Shown here piece by piece: positions 39,439 to 47,969 of a stretch of DNA of 64,000 nucleotides. The notes below the pieces were generated by a model. The model was not told where the DNA came from, ran no database searches, and worked only from the letters and a program-made list of their open reading frames with translations. Where the stretch lies: contig NZ_CP143545.1 in assembly GCF_046237625.1 (NCBI RefSeq), positions 372,001 to 436,000 of the forward strand, written 5' to 3'. Source of the stretch: Paraperibacillus esterisolvens (GTDB lineage Bacteria; Bacillota; Bacilli; Bacillales; DSM-1321). Position 1 is the first letter of the stretch; the number at the start of each line of letters is the position of its first letter. Made by a program: the position numbers and the translations under genes.

Positions 39439-39905
39439 TATTTATCTTTATAATAAAGAATTTAGACTTAAATCCTCGCGTAGCTTTACAGTAAACCATC
39501 CCTCGGGTTTTACAGTAGAAGGAAGAAATAGTGGTGGAGGAGACATCGCTAAACGTGAAGGGGATTAGGCTGACAGGGGGCTTTTGGATAAGATCATCCT
39601 GTTCTTCAAAATAATTGCCTTTAAAAGCGGAAAGATCAAATGCGGCGGCGAAGACCCGAAAGACCTTTTCCGGAGAATGTGATTTCCGGTTTCCGGTAAT
39701 AAGCCTTACATCAAGACATTTAACCAACAATAAGTACACGATAGAGTTCAGGCTTTCCATATTTACAACAATTTTATAACGAAAAACTATCATCAACGCG
39801 AATTGTTGAAGAGGTTTTTGGCTATTCCACTATCTTAATATAAAAATCCCATAAAAAAGTTACCTGGAAAGTGTGAATACTAATATTATTAAAGGAGGTT
39901 CATTT
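39439..39905 (-). other. Region without a convincing gene
   Basis: A minus-strand open frame of about 140 codons runs from 39796 down into repeat copy 16. It has no ribosome binding site and no recognisable motif, and its 3' end reads through the repeat. It may be a decayed gene, since a coding-like acidic stretch (YFEEQDDLIQKPPVSLIPF) occurs in the middle. I do not annotate it as a CDS. Confidence 0.3.
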
Positions 39906-40721
39906 ATGCCGTTCATTGATGTAAACGGAACTACGCTTTACTACCAGGATAACGGTCCAAAAGATGCACCAGCCTTGGTTTTCAGTCACTCATTATTCTT
40001 TAATAGTCGAATGTTTCATAAACAAGTGGAACGGTTTGCTGGAGAATACAGAGTCATTTGTTATGATCATCGGGGGCAGGGGCAAAGTGCTAAAGATACG
40101 TTGGACATGCTTGATTTGGATACATTGACAGAGGATGCGGCAGCACTTATTAAAGAGCTTGTTTCAGGCCCCTGTCATTTTGTAGGTAACTCGATGGGGG
40201 GCTTCATTGCTTTGCGTCTGGCTGCAAGGCATCCAGAACTCCTTATTTCATGTACAGTGCTGGGGACATCCGCTGAAGAAGAATATAAAATTGATGAATT
40301 TCAGCCAATTGTTGAGCATCTACAGAATTATGGAGGCAAGCCCATGTCCCAAACTTTGATATACATTATGTTTGGAGACACGTCACTTGAAGAGCCGTCT
40401 TTTGAGAATGAACTCAATTTCTGGAAGGATCACATAGAGGGTTTGGATCGTACGATTGGCGATGCTGCGTATCAGGTGGTTCATCGCAAACGAATACTGA
40501 GTGAACTAAACGAAGTGGATGTTCCTATGCTGGCGATTGCAGGAGCTGAAGATCATGCCTATACGGTTGAACAGTCGAATAAAATTGCAGTCACAGTAAG
40601 AAATGGTGTGTGTAAAGTCATTGCCAATGCGGGCCATTCTTTGGCACTTGAAACTCCGGAAGAAGTTAATTCGTTTCTTGCTGAACATTTCCGTAATTCC
40701 GGTAAGTATTATTCAGAATAA
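39906..40721 (+). CDS. Alpha/beta hydrolase
   Basis: An alpha/beta hydrolase of 271 aa. The oxyanion region is VFSHSLFFNSRMF (near 26-38), the nucleophile Ser lies in VGNSMGGFIALRLAARHPEL (near 96-115), the acid Asp in AGAEDHAYT (near 219-227) and the His in NAGHSLALETPEEVNSFL (near 245-262). The layout resembles 3-oxoadipate enol-lactonase-like and chloroperoxidase-like hydrolases; the substrate is unknown. ATG at 39906 follows AAAGGAGGTTC; an upstream in-frame ATG at 39873 lacks such a site. Confidence 0.9.
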   Translation: MPFIDVNGTTLYYQDNGPKDAPALVFSHSLFFNSRMFHKQVERFAGEYRVICYDHRGQGQSAKDTLDMLDLDTLTEDAAALIKELVSGPCHFVGNSMGGFIALRLAARHPELLISCTVLGTSAEEEYKIDEFQPIVEHLQNYGGKPMSQTLIYIMFGDTSLEEPSFENELNFWKDHIEGLDRTIGDAAYQVVHRKRILSELNEVDVPMLAIAGAEDHAYTVEQSNKIAVTVRNGVCKVIANAGHSLALETPEEVNSFLAEHFRNSGKYYSE

Positions 40722-40815
40722 GCATTGCAAAAAAAGGGTTGTTTTGTGCCTGAATTAAAATATATCTTTAAAACTAGAATTTTCTTTCTTGTTGCCACAA
40801 AAGATTTTTTAAGAA

Positions 40816-40843
40816 ACTGCGGCCATGTTTGGCGGCTTTTTTC
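40816..40843 (+). repeat. Degenerate hairpin resembling the repeat stem
   Basis: CTGCGGCC/GGCGGC with T6 lies after the hydrolase gene and looks like a worn GGCTGC-type stem without half-sites. It probably acts as the terminator of the preceding gene. Confidence 0.45.
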
Positions 40844-40920
40844 TTTATTGTTCTTTATACTTTCATAGTTATGGAAGAATTAAAGAACGGAACAGAACTG
40901 TCATATTGGCAACGTCTTTT

Positions 40921-40998
40921 AAGACTGTGAAGGAATGTACTTACGCTAACGGGGTCCGTTAGTTAAAGAAGGAGGGCTGCTACGGCAGCCCTTTTTGT
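40921..40998 (+). repeat. Composite repeat copy 17
   Basis: Left extension GACTGTGAAGGAATGTACTT, half-site CGCTAACGGGGTCCGTTAGT ending TAAAGAAGG, and a perfect hairpin AGGGCTGC/GCAGCCCT at 40973-40992 with TTTTT. The second half-site is absent. Confidence 0.88.
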
Positions 40999-41093
40999 CG
41001 TTTCCCTATCGAAGCGGTTTAAGTGCAAAAAGCAGGGAAAAGCTAGAGGCATCTTGAATATTGGATTCATTAAGTGATTTCGGAGGAATATGT

Positions 41094-41771
41094 ATGTTAT
41101 CTGATATAGAATTGATGAAACATCATATGAATGTGTTATTTAAACACGATGCAGAAAACCGAATGTCGGTTGTGAATGAACCACCCTGCGAACCAGCACC
41201 ACGATTTTTCTTAGGTGTTACCAAATTGGGAAGCGAGGTTAGCTTTTCAAGTTCCTTAGCTCCGAGAATTGTAGAGAAGTTAGAAGAAGTTATAGGGACA
41301 ATTCCTAGTGCTAATCTTGGAGAAGTAATAGAGGTATTAAGCATGGACCGACCGGTAACTAAGTTATGGATTGGACCGGCATATGTATTTTCTTACGTTA
41401 GAAAAAGAACCTTCACAACAGCAATTAAAGTAACTGATAAAAACAAAGAAATTTTAAAGCCTCATTTCCCACATACATTTGAGAATTTTGAATATAAGCA
41501 ACCTTGTTTCGTAATAGTTGAAGATAATATACCTGTTTCTATTTGTTGTAGTGCTAGGCAGACATCAAAAGCGGACGAAGCAAGTGTATTAACACATAAA
41601 AATTACCGGGGAAGAGCATATGGAGTAAATGTAGCAAGTGCCTGGGCTGCAGAGGTGCAAAAACAAGGACGAATTGCTTTATATAGTACTTCTTGGGACA
41701 ACTTCGCATCTCAGTCTTTGGCGAGGAAACTACAATTGGTTCAGTATGGAACAGATATACATATGAGCTGA
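41094..41771 (+). CDS. GNAT-family N-acetyltransferase
   Basis: A protein of 225 aa. The C-terminal part (about 120-225) has the GNAT fold. CFVIVEDNIPVSICCSARQT is the central strand pair, and VLTHKNYRGRAYGVNVASAWAAEV (near 175-198) carries the acetyl-CoA pyrophosphate loop as R-G-R-A-Y-G. Then comes YSTSWDNFASQSLARKL, the usual NxASxxLARKL end. The substrate is unknown. ATG at 41094 follows CGGAGGAATA. It lies alone between repeat copies 17 and 18. Acetyltransferases are frequent cargo of cassette arrays. Confidence 0.88.
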   Translation: MLSDIELMKHHMNVLFKHDAENRMSVVNEPPCEPAPRFFLGVTKLGSEVSFSSSLAPRIVEKLEEVIGTIPSANLGEVIEVLSMDRPVTKLWIGPAYVFSYVRKRTFTTAIKVTDKNKEILKPHFPHTFENFEYKQPCFVIVEDNIPVSICCSARQTSKADEASVLTHKNYRGRAYGVNVASAWAAEVQKQGRIALYSTSWDNFASQSLARKLQLVQYGTDIHMS

Positions 41772-41785
41772 ATTAGATAGGACTT

Positions 41786-41866
41786 CTTCTTCAACTAAAG
41801 GGTGTGATTGCCCAATAAGAGCAGTCGCTTTTTTTCTTATTCAAGTAACGGGGCAGATTACCTGAA
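41786..41866 (+). repeat. Composite repeat copy 18
   Basis: The first half-site TTCAACTAAAGGGTGTGATT is damaged at the right arm. A T-run with GCAGTCGC follows. The second half-site is at 41840 (TTCAAGTAACGGGGCAGATT then ACCTGAA). Confidence 0.7.
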
Positions 41867-42131
41867 TTATTGAAATTATAATAATGAAAGATTTATTGAT
41901 GAAGGAGTTTGAATTCTTGGAAAATAAAACACAATCAGTCCCATTTTAAATAAATAATGTTCTTCAGCACCCGTGTATGAACGATAGAACATCCATCATC
42001 TGTGATGCTTTGTCAGTAGCGAGAGTGCTAACGGAGACGATAGTGAAATGGGGAGACAGGAGTTGTTGAGCAAGATTGAACTTATTATGTACCTAATCAT
42101 TAATGAATGCCTAGGTTGAGGAGTGTGGCTA
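41867..42131 (+). other. Intergenic stretch with a possible Spo0E-like micro-frame
   Basis: Mostly AT-rich. From ATG 42048 to the stop at 42119 a 23-codon frame reads MGRQELLSKIELIMYLIINE, similar to the first helix of Spo0E-like aspartyl phosphatases but too short to be one. It could be a truncated relic. No ribosome binding site is convincing. Confidence 0.3.
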
Positions 42132-42581
42132 TTGCCAATTATAAAATTATCCATGTTTATTAAAGCACCTATTCAAGTGTGTTTTGATTTGTCGCGCAGC
42201 ATTGATATTCATATGGAATCGACTGCTTATACAAACGAAAGAGCAGTTAAAGGTCGTACAAGCGGGTTAATCGAACTAAGAGAAACCGTGACCTGGGAGG
42301 CTAAACATTTTGGTATTCGCCAGCAGTTAACATCAATTATTACTGAGTTTGATCCGCCTAATAGATTCGTAGACGAGATGGTAAGCGGTGCTTTTAAAAG
42401 GTTTAGGCATGAACATACATTTGAATTAGTAGACGATGGGACGGTGATGACGGATAAATTCGATTATACCTCACCTTTTGGACCACTTGGCAGGTTGGCA
42501 GACGTGTTGTTTTTACGATCATATATGGAACGTTTACTTTTGCGAAGGAACGAATATATAAAAAGTAAAGCCGAAAAATGA
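42132..42581 (+). CDS. SRPBCC (START/Bet v1-like) family protein
   Basis: A protein of 149 aa with the cyclase/dehydrase-type SRPBCC pattern. The opening strand is KLSMFIKAPIQVCFDLSRSI, then GETVTWEA-like RETVTWEAKHFGIRQQL (near 49-65), FVDEMVSGAFKRFRHEHTF (near 79-97) and the C-terminal helix GRLADVLFLRSYMERLLLRR. The family binds lipids or polyketides in a hydrophobic groove; the role is unknown. TTG at 42132, 9 bp after GAGGAG, is preferred over GTG at 42123, which adjoins it. It lies alone between repeat copies 18 and 19. Confidence 0.85.
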   Translation: MPIIKLSMFIKAPIQVCFDLSRSIDIHMESTAYTNERAVKGRTSGLIELRETVTWEAKHFGIRQQLTSIITEFDPPNRFVDEMVSGAFKRFRHEHTFELVDDGTVMTDKFDYTSPFGPLGRLADVLFLRSYMERLLLRRNEYIKSKAEK

Positions 42582-42726
42582 AAAGTGATACCGAATATAG
42601 GGTATTGCGCTCCAATGGAAGAACGATTAATGGACTGATATTCCATAATCAGGCGCTTTTCTTTAGTAAGTAGGCGTCTTTTTGATATGCCCTACACATA
42701 GGGATTAGATTTGTTAAGGTAAAAAA
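42582..42726 (+). other. Short intergenic stretch with a second repeat motif
   Basis: GATATTCCATAATCAGGCGC followed by TTTTCTTT resembles TTCTACAATCGGGTGCATTT at 47839-47858. This may be a separate short repeat type associated with the array. Confidence 0.4.
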
Positions 42727-42796
42727 GATTGTAAAGATTTTTACTTAAACTAACGGGTGCGTTACTTGAAGAACAAAAAGGCTGCTAAAGCAGCCA
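42727..42796 (+). repeat. Composite repeat copy 19
   Basis: Left extension GATTGTAAAGATTTTTACTT, half-site AAACTAACGGGTGCGTTACT ending TGAAGAA, and a perfect hairpin GGCTGC/GCAGCC at 42780-42795 without a T-run. Like copy 2, it abuts the 3' end of a recombinase remnant, with the same GGCTGCTAAAGCAGCC stem. Confidence 0.88.
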
Positions 42797-42798
42797 AC

Positions 42799-43125
42799 CT
42801 CAGAAATATTTATTATAGAAATCTTGCCTTATTTTCCCGCTAAGATGGGCGTAGACCTTAGTGGTTTCACTTTTTTCGTGTCCAAGTAAAGTCTGAATAA
42901 CTTTCAAGAGGGGCCCCATTATTTAATAAATGAGTTGCATAACTGTGGCGGAATTGGTGAGGGTAGATTTTTTTATTGAAGGCAGCTCTTTTCGAAATTC
43001 GCTTTATGATGTAAGTATCTGGGCTGTACTCATCCTATGAGGACAGCGTTCCGTGACAAATAGAGCTGCATCCTGATCCTGCCGGTCAGTCAGGTAACGC
43101 TTTAACCTAATGTCACTGCGAGTAT
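42799..43125 (-). pseudogene. Second, decayed copy of the tyrosine recombinase fragment
   Basis: The DNA is clearly homologous to 26005-26330 over its whole length; examples are shared TTATTTTCCCGCTAAGATGG and AATTCGCTTTATGATGTAA. On the minus strand the recombinase is interrupted by several single-base insertions and deletions. The homology stops near 43125, inside the catalytic domain, where unrelated sequence begins. Both copies have a repeat copy at the same distance from the stop codon, so gene end and repeat were duplicated together. Confidence 0.85.
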
Positions 43126-43693
43126 CTGTTTCCGCAAACCTTATAGGTCGGGCTCTTTCCTCTCATTCGAAAAATTAATTCAATGGTAAAATAACTTTTG
43201 TTACCTGAGTCGAAATTATGAATGACCTGTATTTTCAAACAGTAAATAAAATATGAATCGCTGCCAACCAGCTTTGATTTTGGTTGGGAAGGAATGAGAG
43301 CAGACAATGTTGCTGAGCTGCTTGCATCCAGTACAGAAACCCATCGATACGATTCAGAAGGGATTGTAATCGGTAAGGTACGCTACGTTGGAACAAAAGG
43401 AAAGACAAGCAATCTTTTCATTTATTACTCCTTCACTTTTTTTATCCCTACTTTATTTCAGTATGAAAATAGTGGAACTAAGTATTTATATCAACATAGG
43501 TATTGGTAACTATTGACGTAAATCTTAATATTGATACATCTAATCAAGGTGAATTATTGATATAGGTTCGCCTTCAAAGAGAAACATAGACAGTAAGGTG
43601 AATACTTTAAAAATACTAATAATAAATGTGTAATAACATATTGTCTTGGTATATACTAAAAGTAAGTACAACTCCGTTGAATTTCATCTAAAA
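43126..43693 (+). other. Intergenic region before the chitinase, no clear gene
   Basis: A plus-strand frame at 43294-43509 (71 codons, starting MRADNVAELLASSTETHRYD) lacks a ribosome binding site. It turns hydrophobic abruptly and looks like a broken gene. The rest is AT-rich with no hairpin or repeat of the array family. Confidence 0.4.
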
Positions 43694-43707
43694 AGTAAGC
43701 GCTTTCT
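43694..43707 (+). promoter_or_regulatory. Candidate catabolite-responsive element (cre) before the chitinase
   Basis: AGTAAGCGCTTTCT matches the TGWNANCGNTNWCA consensus at every fixed position except the outermost two. It lies about 140 bp upstream of the chitinase start, a position compatible with CcpA repression when good sugars are present. Confidence 0.5.
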
Positions 43708-43835
43708 TTAAGAGGGGAGGGACATTTCGACATAAATCCCATGTTAATCTTCATTGCCAGGACATTTTTTTGTCCTCACTTCTAAGAGTTCTATTCACAC
43801 TAGCCATTAAACAATAGAATTGGAGTGTAATGTTT

Positions 43836-45062
43836 ATGAAGAAAAGCCTTAAAAAGCTAACTTTCCTCTTATTTTGTTTATTTATTCTGCCAATATCCGC
43901 TCTTGCAGAAAAACCATCCAATCGGGAGTTAGATGACAATAAGAAAATTATTGCGTATTTTCCTTCCTGGAACATATACGGCAGAGATTTTCAGGTGAAA
44001 GATATAGATGCTGCTAAGATTACTCATATTAATTATGCATTTGCCAATATACAAGATGGAAAAATGGTTCTTGGCGACCCGTGGGCAGATGTTGATAAAC
44101 CTTTTCCTGGAGATGAACAAAGTAGTGTCAAAGGGAACTTTGGCCAATTAATTCATTTGAAGGAGTCATATCCTCATCTTAAAACATTGATTTCTGTTGG
44201 AGGCTGGACCTGGTCCGGCGCGTTTTCAGATGCTGCTCTGACAGACGAGTCCAGGGACAAATTTGCTAAAAGCGCGGTGAAATTTTTAAGAGATTACCAG
44301 TTTGATGGAGTTGATTTAGACTGGGAATATCCCGTTAGCGGTGGATTGGAAAGCAATATTAAAAGACCTCAAGATAAGCAAAACTACACCCTCTTATTAG
44401 CCGAAATCAGACATGAACTTGATCAGGCAGGAAAAGAGGATAAAAAGCACTACTTATTAACAATTGCAGGAGGGGCTTCTTCATCATTTGTTTCTAATAC
44501 AGAATTGTCTAAGCTAACAAAGTTTACTGACTTCATTAATATCATGACATATGATTTCCATGGCAGCTGGGAAAAAGTAAGCGGGCATAATGCTCCTCTG
44601 TTTGCGGATCCGCTTGATCCATCAGACGGGCTGAATGGTGATACAGCAGTGAATCTTTATCTCGAGGCTGGGGTTCCTTCCGAGGAAATTGTACTTGGTA
44701 TACCGTTTTACGGTAAAGGATGGGATGGTTGTGAAAATAAACGCAGCGGTGAGTACCAGGCATGCAACGGCCCATCGAAAGAAGGAACCTGGGAGGCATC
44801 AATCTTTGATTACACAGATATAGAACAGAACTACTTGAATAAGAATGGATACAAATCGTTTTGGAACGGCAGGGCAAAAGTTCCGTTTTTATATAACCCG
44901 TCAACCGGAACATTTATCACTTATGAAAATGAGAAATCGATTGGATATAAGGCGGATTATATTACAGCCAATCAATTGGGAGGGGCTATGATCTGGGAAA
45001 TCAGCGGGGACAGGAACTTAACTTTATTATCTGCTCTTTCTAGCCGTGTACTGAACAAATAA
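43836..45062 (+). CDS. Secreted GH18 chitinase
   Basis: A glycoside hydrolase family 18 enzyme of 408 aa with a signal peptide (KKLTFLLFCLFILPISALAE, cut near residue 25). The first barrel strands are IIAYFPSWNIYGR and ITHINYAFA. The catalytic motif is FDGVDLDWEYP with the proton donor Glu164. SVGGWTWSGAF (120-130), MTYDFHGSWE (near 237) and GGAMIWEISGD near the end are further family marks. It should hydrolyse chitin or chitooligomers outside the cell. There is no chitin-binding domain. ATG at 43836 is 10 bp after GGAG; ATG at 43830 is too close. The GntR regulator and PTS EIIC next to it suggest one chitooligosaccharide module. Confidence 0.93.
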   Translation: MKKSLKKLTFLLFCLFILPISALAEKPSNRELDDNKKIIAYFPSWNIYGRDFQVKDIDAAKITHINYAFANIQDGKMVLGDPWADVDKPFPGDEQSSVKGNFGQLIHLKESYPHLKTLISVGGWTWSGAFSDAALTDESRDKFAKSAVKFLRDYQFDGVDLDWEYPVSGGLESNIKRPQDKQNYTLLLAEIRHELDQAGKEDKKHYLLTIAGGASSSFVSNTELSKLTKFTDFINIMTYDFHGSWEKVSGHNAPLFADPLDPSDGLNGDTAVNLYLEAGVPSEEIVLGIPFYGKGWDGCENKRSGEYQACNGPSKEGTWEASIFDYTDIEQNYLNKNGYKSFWNGRAKVPFLYNPSTGTFITYENEKSIGYKADYITANQLGGAMIWEISGDRNLTLLSALSSRVLNK

Positions 45063-45115
45063 CCTTGTAACCTCCTTGGAATGCAGCTAACTCACATCAG
45101 CAAAAATACGAAAAA

Positions 45116-45153
45116 TAAAAACAGCAGGATATTTTCGTCCTGCTGTTTTATTT
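45116..45153 (+). terminator. Bidirectional terminator between chitinase and GntR genes
   Basis: AAAACAGCAGGA pairs perfectly with TCCTGCTGTTTT across TATTTTCG and has T-runs on both sides. It serves the two convergent genes. Confidence 0.93.
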
Positions 45154-45882
45154 ATTGTAATTTCTTTCAATAACAAAATGAGCTAGATCCCCGCGGAAGA
45201 TAGTCCTGGAATATTCAATAATAGTGCCATCATTCAAATAAGTATATGTATCAAGAGAAAGACATGGATCTCCGATGTTTACATTTAATTTGTCTGCTGA
45301 TTCCTGATCAGCTGTGAACAATTCCAGGCTTTCAACGGTCCTGCTTATTTTAAGTCCAAATTGAGTTTCCAATAGTTTATATAGGGATTCTTCACATGCT
45401 TTCTGATTAAGGCCAGGTGTCTTATACCACGGTAAGTATGCAATTTCAAATTGCAGCGGTTCTTCATTTACATATCTGACCCTCTCTAACATATTGACTG
45501 GTTCTCCATCGTCTATCTTGAGCATGTCAGCAAGATATTCATCTGCGGGGATTACCTCCAATTTAACAACCTTAATCAATGGCTTTTTACCCTGCATCGC
45601 AATTTGTGTGGTAAATTGGTCAACCGTTGTCGTTAGCACTTGTTTAACTTTGTTAGCTGAAACAAATGTACCGCTTCCCCTTTTTCGATATACATAACCT
45701 TCTGAGCTTAACTGCTGTAATGCAGAACGGACAGTTGTACGGCTTACTCCATATTTTTCGCAAAAATCAGCTTCGGTTGGGAGCTGCGAATGTGGTTTAA
45801 ATTCTCCTCTTTTTATTAATTCAATAATTGCATCCTTCACTTGCTGGTGAAGAGCATTACCTTCCTTTAATTCTGGCATCAT
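45148..45882 (-). CDS. GntR/HutC-family regulator (NagR-like)
   Basis: A regulator of 244 aa. The winged helix (about 10-75) has LPTEADFCEKYGVSRTTVRS and LQQLSSEGYVYRKRGSGTFV. The UTRA effector domain (about 95-240) has EPVNMLERVRYVNEEPLQFE and ends with DGTIIEYSRTIFRGDLAHFV. Close relatives sense phosphorylated aminosugars or sugars (NagR/YvoA). It is divergent from the PTS EIIC gene and convergent with the chitinase gene, so it probably controls the PTS and perhaps the chitinase. The start follows AAGGAGGAATC. Confidence 0.9.
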   Translation of the reverse strand: MMPELKEGNALHQQVKDAIIELIKRGEFKPHSQLPTEADFCEKYGVSRTTVRSALQQLSSEGYVYRKRGSGTFVSANKVKQVLTTTVDQFTTQIAMQGKKPLIKVVKLEVIPADEYLADMLKIDDGEPVNMLERVRYVNEEPLQFEIAYLPWYKTPGLNQKACEESLYKLLETQFGLKISRTVESLELFTADQESADKLNVNIGDPCLSLDTYTYLNDGTIIEYSRTIFRGDLAHFVIERNYNK

Positions 45883-46031
45883 AAGGGATTCCTCCTTGAT
45901 ATATAAATAGAATACCAGAAAAACAGTTAGAAAAATACCAATAAGGACCTGAAAAAATATTTGTTATAACATATTAAAAAGTTGTATTCTGAAATATTCA
46001 AAATTGTTATATAATTAATTCAGCGCCTTGA

Positions 46032-46045
46032 GGAAACCGCTTTCT
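46032..46045 (+). promoter_or_regulatory. Candidate cre site before the PTS genes
   Basis: GGAAACCGCTTTCT fits the cre consensus except at the two outer positions, like the site before the chitinase. It lies between the divergent GntR gene and the PTS genes, just downstream of a TATAAT-type box near 46010. Confidence 0.5.
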
Positions 46046-46145
46046 TACTAAATTAATGAGAGGTGATTAATGCTGCATCGTCACTATTTATTTCCTATTT
46101 AATATCGCTATTATTTTACTTACATACTTCTAAGGGGGAAGAAGA

Positions 46146-46324
46146 ATGAAAATATTGCTGTGCTGCTATTAGGACTTCAAGTGCGCACTTGCTATCTCAG
46201 CTAAAAAAGACTGGTGCGGAAAAGGGTATACCGGTGGATAGTATTAATCCAGTTCATTATGGGCTTTGTAATGGAGAGGAAGTCCTTAAACAAGCAATCG
46301 CTAAAAAAGGGAGAATATTGAAAT
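46146..46324 (+). pseudogene. Broken PTS EIIB (cellobiose/chitobiose type)
   Basis: It starts well, with GGGGGAAGAAG before ATG 46146 and MKILLCC, the EIIB opening with the phosphorylated Cys. Then it jumps directly to VLLLGLQVRT, which in intact EIIB lies some 45 residues later. A second frame carries on with SQLKKTGAEKGIPVDSINPV and GEEVLKQAIAKK to a stop overlapping the EIIC start. So there is an internal deletion plus a frameshift. EIIC must obtain phosphoryl transfer from another EIIB, or is itself idle. Confidence 0.8.
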
Positions 46325-47693
46325 GATGAATTTTATAGATAAATATATTATGCCGTTTGCTAATAAACTGGGCAATAACAGACATCTACTAGCCATTCGT
46401 GATGCGCTGGTTGGGATGATTGCCATTACAATGATTGGTTCGTTAGCCGTTCTACTAAATAACCTGGGCTCGGTGCCGGGGATCGGAAAACCTTATCAAA
46501 ATCTAATGGTATCGTTATTCGGAGAAACCTGGAATACTCTTGGCAGTGACATTTGGTGGGGAACTCTTGCTTTTATGACCGTATTTGCCGTATTCGGCAT
46601 CTCGTATAAATTAGCACGATCTTATGGTGATGATGGATTTGAAGCAATGCTCGTAGCTGCAGCCTGTTTCTTCCTATTAATCCCTCAAGTTGGGAATGTG
46701 ACGGTTACTCCAGAAGGAGGAGAAGCTGTTTCCGGCGGAGCATGGGGCTTTATCGGCTGGAATTATTTTAATGCAACAGCCCTTTTTACGGGAATTATCG
46801 TAGCTATAGCAGCGACTGAAATTTTTGTCCGCCTTGCAAAAGTAAAATATCTGGTTATTAAGCTGCCTGATGGAGTGCCTCCGGCTGTTGCCCGCTCATT
46901 TGCAAAGCTTCTTCCAGGTATGGCAACCATTTTTACAGTTGGATTATTTGGGCTTGTTTTACGTAAGTTCATCAGTGATGGCGCTTACCTGAATGACTGG
47001 TTAAATAAAGTTCTGGTTACACCATTAACTGGTGCTGTGGATTCTCTACCATTTGCAATCTTAATCGTATTCCTTGTTCATGGATTCTGGGCAATCGGTC
47101 TTCACGGTCCAAATATTCTTGGCGGAATCACTACACCATTAATGACAAAGCTCGGCCAGGAAAATTTAAATATGTATGCCCAAGGGGTAACAGATTTAGA
47201 TAAATATAATGTTCTATCTGGAGCGTTTTTAGATGCTTTCGTTTATCTGGGTGGTTCCGGAGCAACTTTAGGCTTACTAATTGCTATGTTTATCGCGGGC
47301 AGGAAGCGGCATAAACAATTGCTGGCGCTGGGAACACCGCCGGGAGTCTTCCAAATCAATGAACCAATTCTTTTCGGCCTGCCAATCGTATTAAATCCAA
47401 TCTGGTTTATGCCATTTATCCTTGGACCAATCATTATGACTGTAGTCTCTTATTTAGCCATCAGTTTAGGGATGGTACACCCAGTTGTAGCAGATATACC
47501 ATGGGTAACTCCAGCAATAATCGGAGGTCTTCTGGCAACAGGTGGACATATTTCCGGTGCTGTCTTAGCTGCAGTGAATTTAGTTATATCCATCGGTATT
47601 TATCTTCCATTTGTTATTGCTCAGGGACGTATTGAAGCAAGAAAAGAAAGAGAACTTACATCTGGTAAAAAAGATGATAATTTAGCAGTGTAA
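46323..47693 (+). CDS. PTS EIIC permease, cellobiose/chitobiose/lichenan family
   Basis: A permease of 456 aa with about ten transmembrane segments. It opens with FIDKYIMPFANKLGNNRHLL and IRDALVGMIAITMIGSLAVL. The substrate-binding loop carries HGFWAIGLHGPNILGG (near 255-270) and the conserved GTPPGVFQINEPILFGLPIV near 340-359. This is the lactose/N,N-diacetylchitobiose/beta-glucoside class. With the neighbouring chitinase, import of chitobiose is likely. ATG at 46323 or 46326 follows AAGGGAGAATATT. Its EIIB partner upstream is broken and no EIIA is in the window, so function in this strain is doubtful. Confidence 0.92.
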   Translation: MMNFIDKYIMPFANKLGNNRHLLAIRDALVGMIAITMIGSLAVLLNNLGSVPGIGKPYQNLMVSLFGETWNTLGSDIWWGTLAFMTVFAVFGISYKLARSYGDDGFEAMLVAAACFFLLIPQVGNVTVTPEGGEAVSGGAWGFIGWNYFNATALFTGIIVAIAATEIFVRLAKVKYLVIKLPDGVPPAVARSFAKLLPGMATIFTVGLFGLVLRKFISDGAYLNDWLNKVLVTPLTGAVDSLPFAILIVFLVHGFWAIGLHGPNILGGITTPLMTKLGQENLNMYAQGVTDLDKYNVLSGAFLDAFVYLGGSGATLGLLIAMFIAGRKRHKQLLALGTPPGVFQINEPILFGLPIVLNPIWFMPFILGPIIMTVVSYLAISLGMVHPVVADIPWVTPAIIGGLLATGGHISGAVLAAVNLVISIGIYLPFVIAQGRIEARKERELTSGKKDDNLAV

Positions 47694-47756
47694 TAAGGTA
47701 TTAAGTGATGGCCCTGGGCAGCCAAGAAGGTGTAAGTCATTTCTTGATGAGGCTCA

Positions 47757-47776
47757 GGGCGTGCGTTAGTTGAAGG
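47757..47776 (+). repeat. Composite repeat copy 20, left fragment
   Basis: Only the right part of the half-site survives: GGGCGTGCGTTAGTTGAAGG. It lies 60 bp after the EIIC stop. Confidence 0.6.
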
Positions 47777-47837
47777 AAAACAGTTCCCCATAGATGCCTT
47801 CTTATTGATCAACACATCGATTACTGCCAAAATTTCC

Positions 47838-47929
47838 ATTCTACAATCGGGTGCATTTCTTTAAGAAGGAGAAGCACTCTTTTATAGTTAATTGATTGAA
47901 CAAACCGGGCAGGTTAGTTGATGAAAGGG
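47838..47929 (+). repeat. Composite repeat copy 20, right part
   Basis: CAATCGGGTGCATTTCTTTA then AGAAGG is a worn half-site, followed by the second half-site at 47897 (TTGAACAAACCGGGCAGGTT then AGTTGATGAAAGG). The half-site spacing is about 57 bp; no GGCTGC hairpin remains. Confidence 0.65.
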
Positions 47930-47969
47930 GGAGGTTCGGGATGTTCCAATATTGGCTCCATTATTTCCG

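Noticed and set aside
39368..39796. Minus-strand frame of 142 codons
   Set aside because: No ribosome binding site or known motif, and it runs through repeat copy 16. It may be a decayed gene but is not supportable as a CDS.
42048..42119. Spo0E-like micro-gene (23 codons)
   Set aside because: Only the first helix is similar, the SQELD-type motif is missing and the start has no convincing ribosome binding site.
43294..43509. Plus-strand frame of 71 codons before the chitinase
   Set aside because: No ribosome binding site, abrupt change from polar to hydrophobic, no recognisable domain; treated as intergenic.
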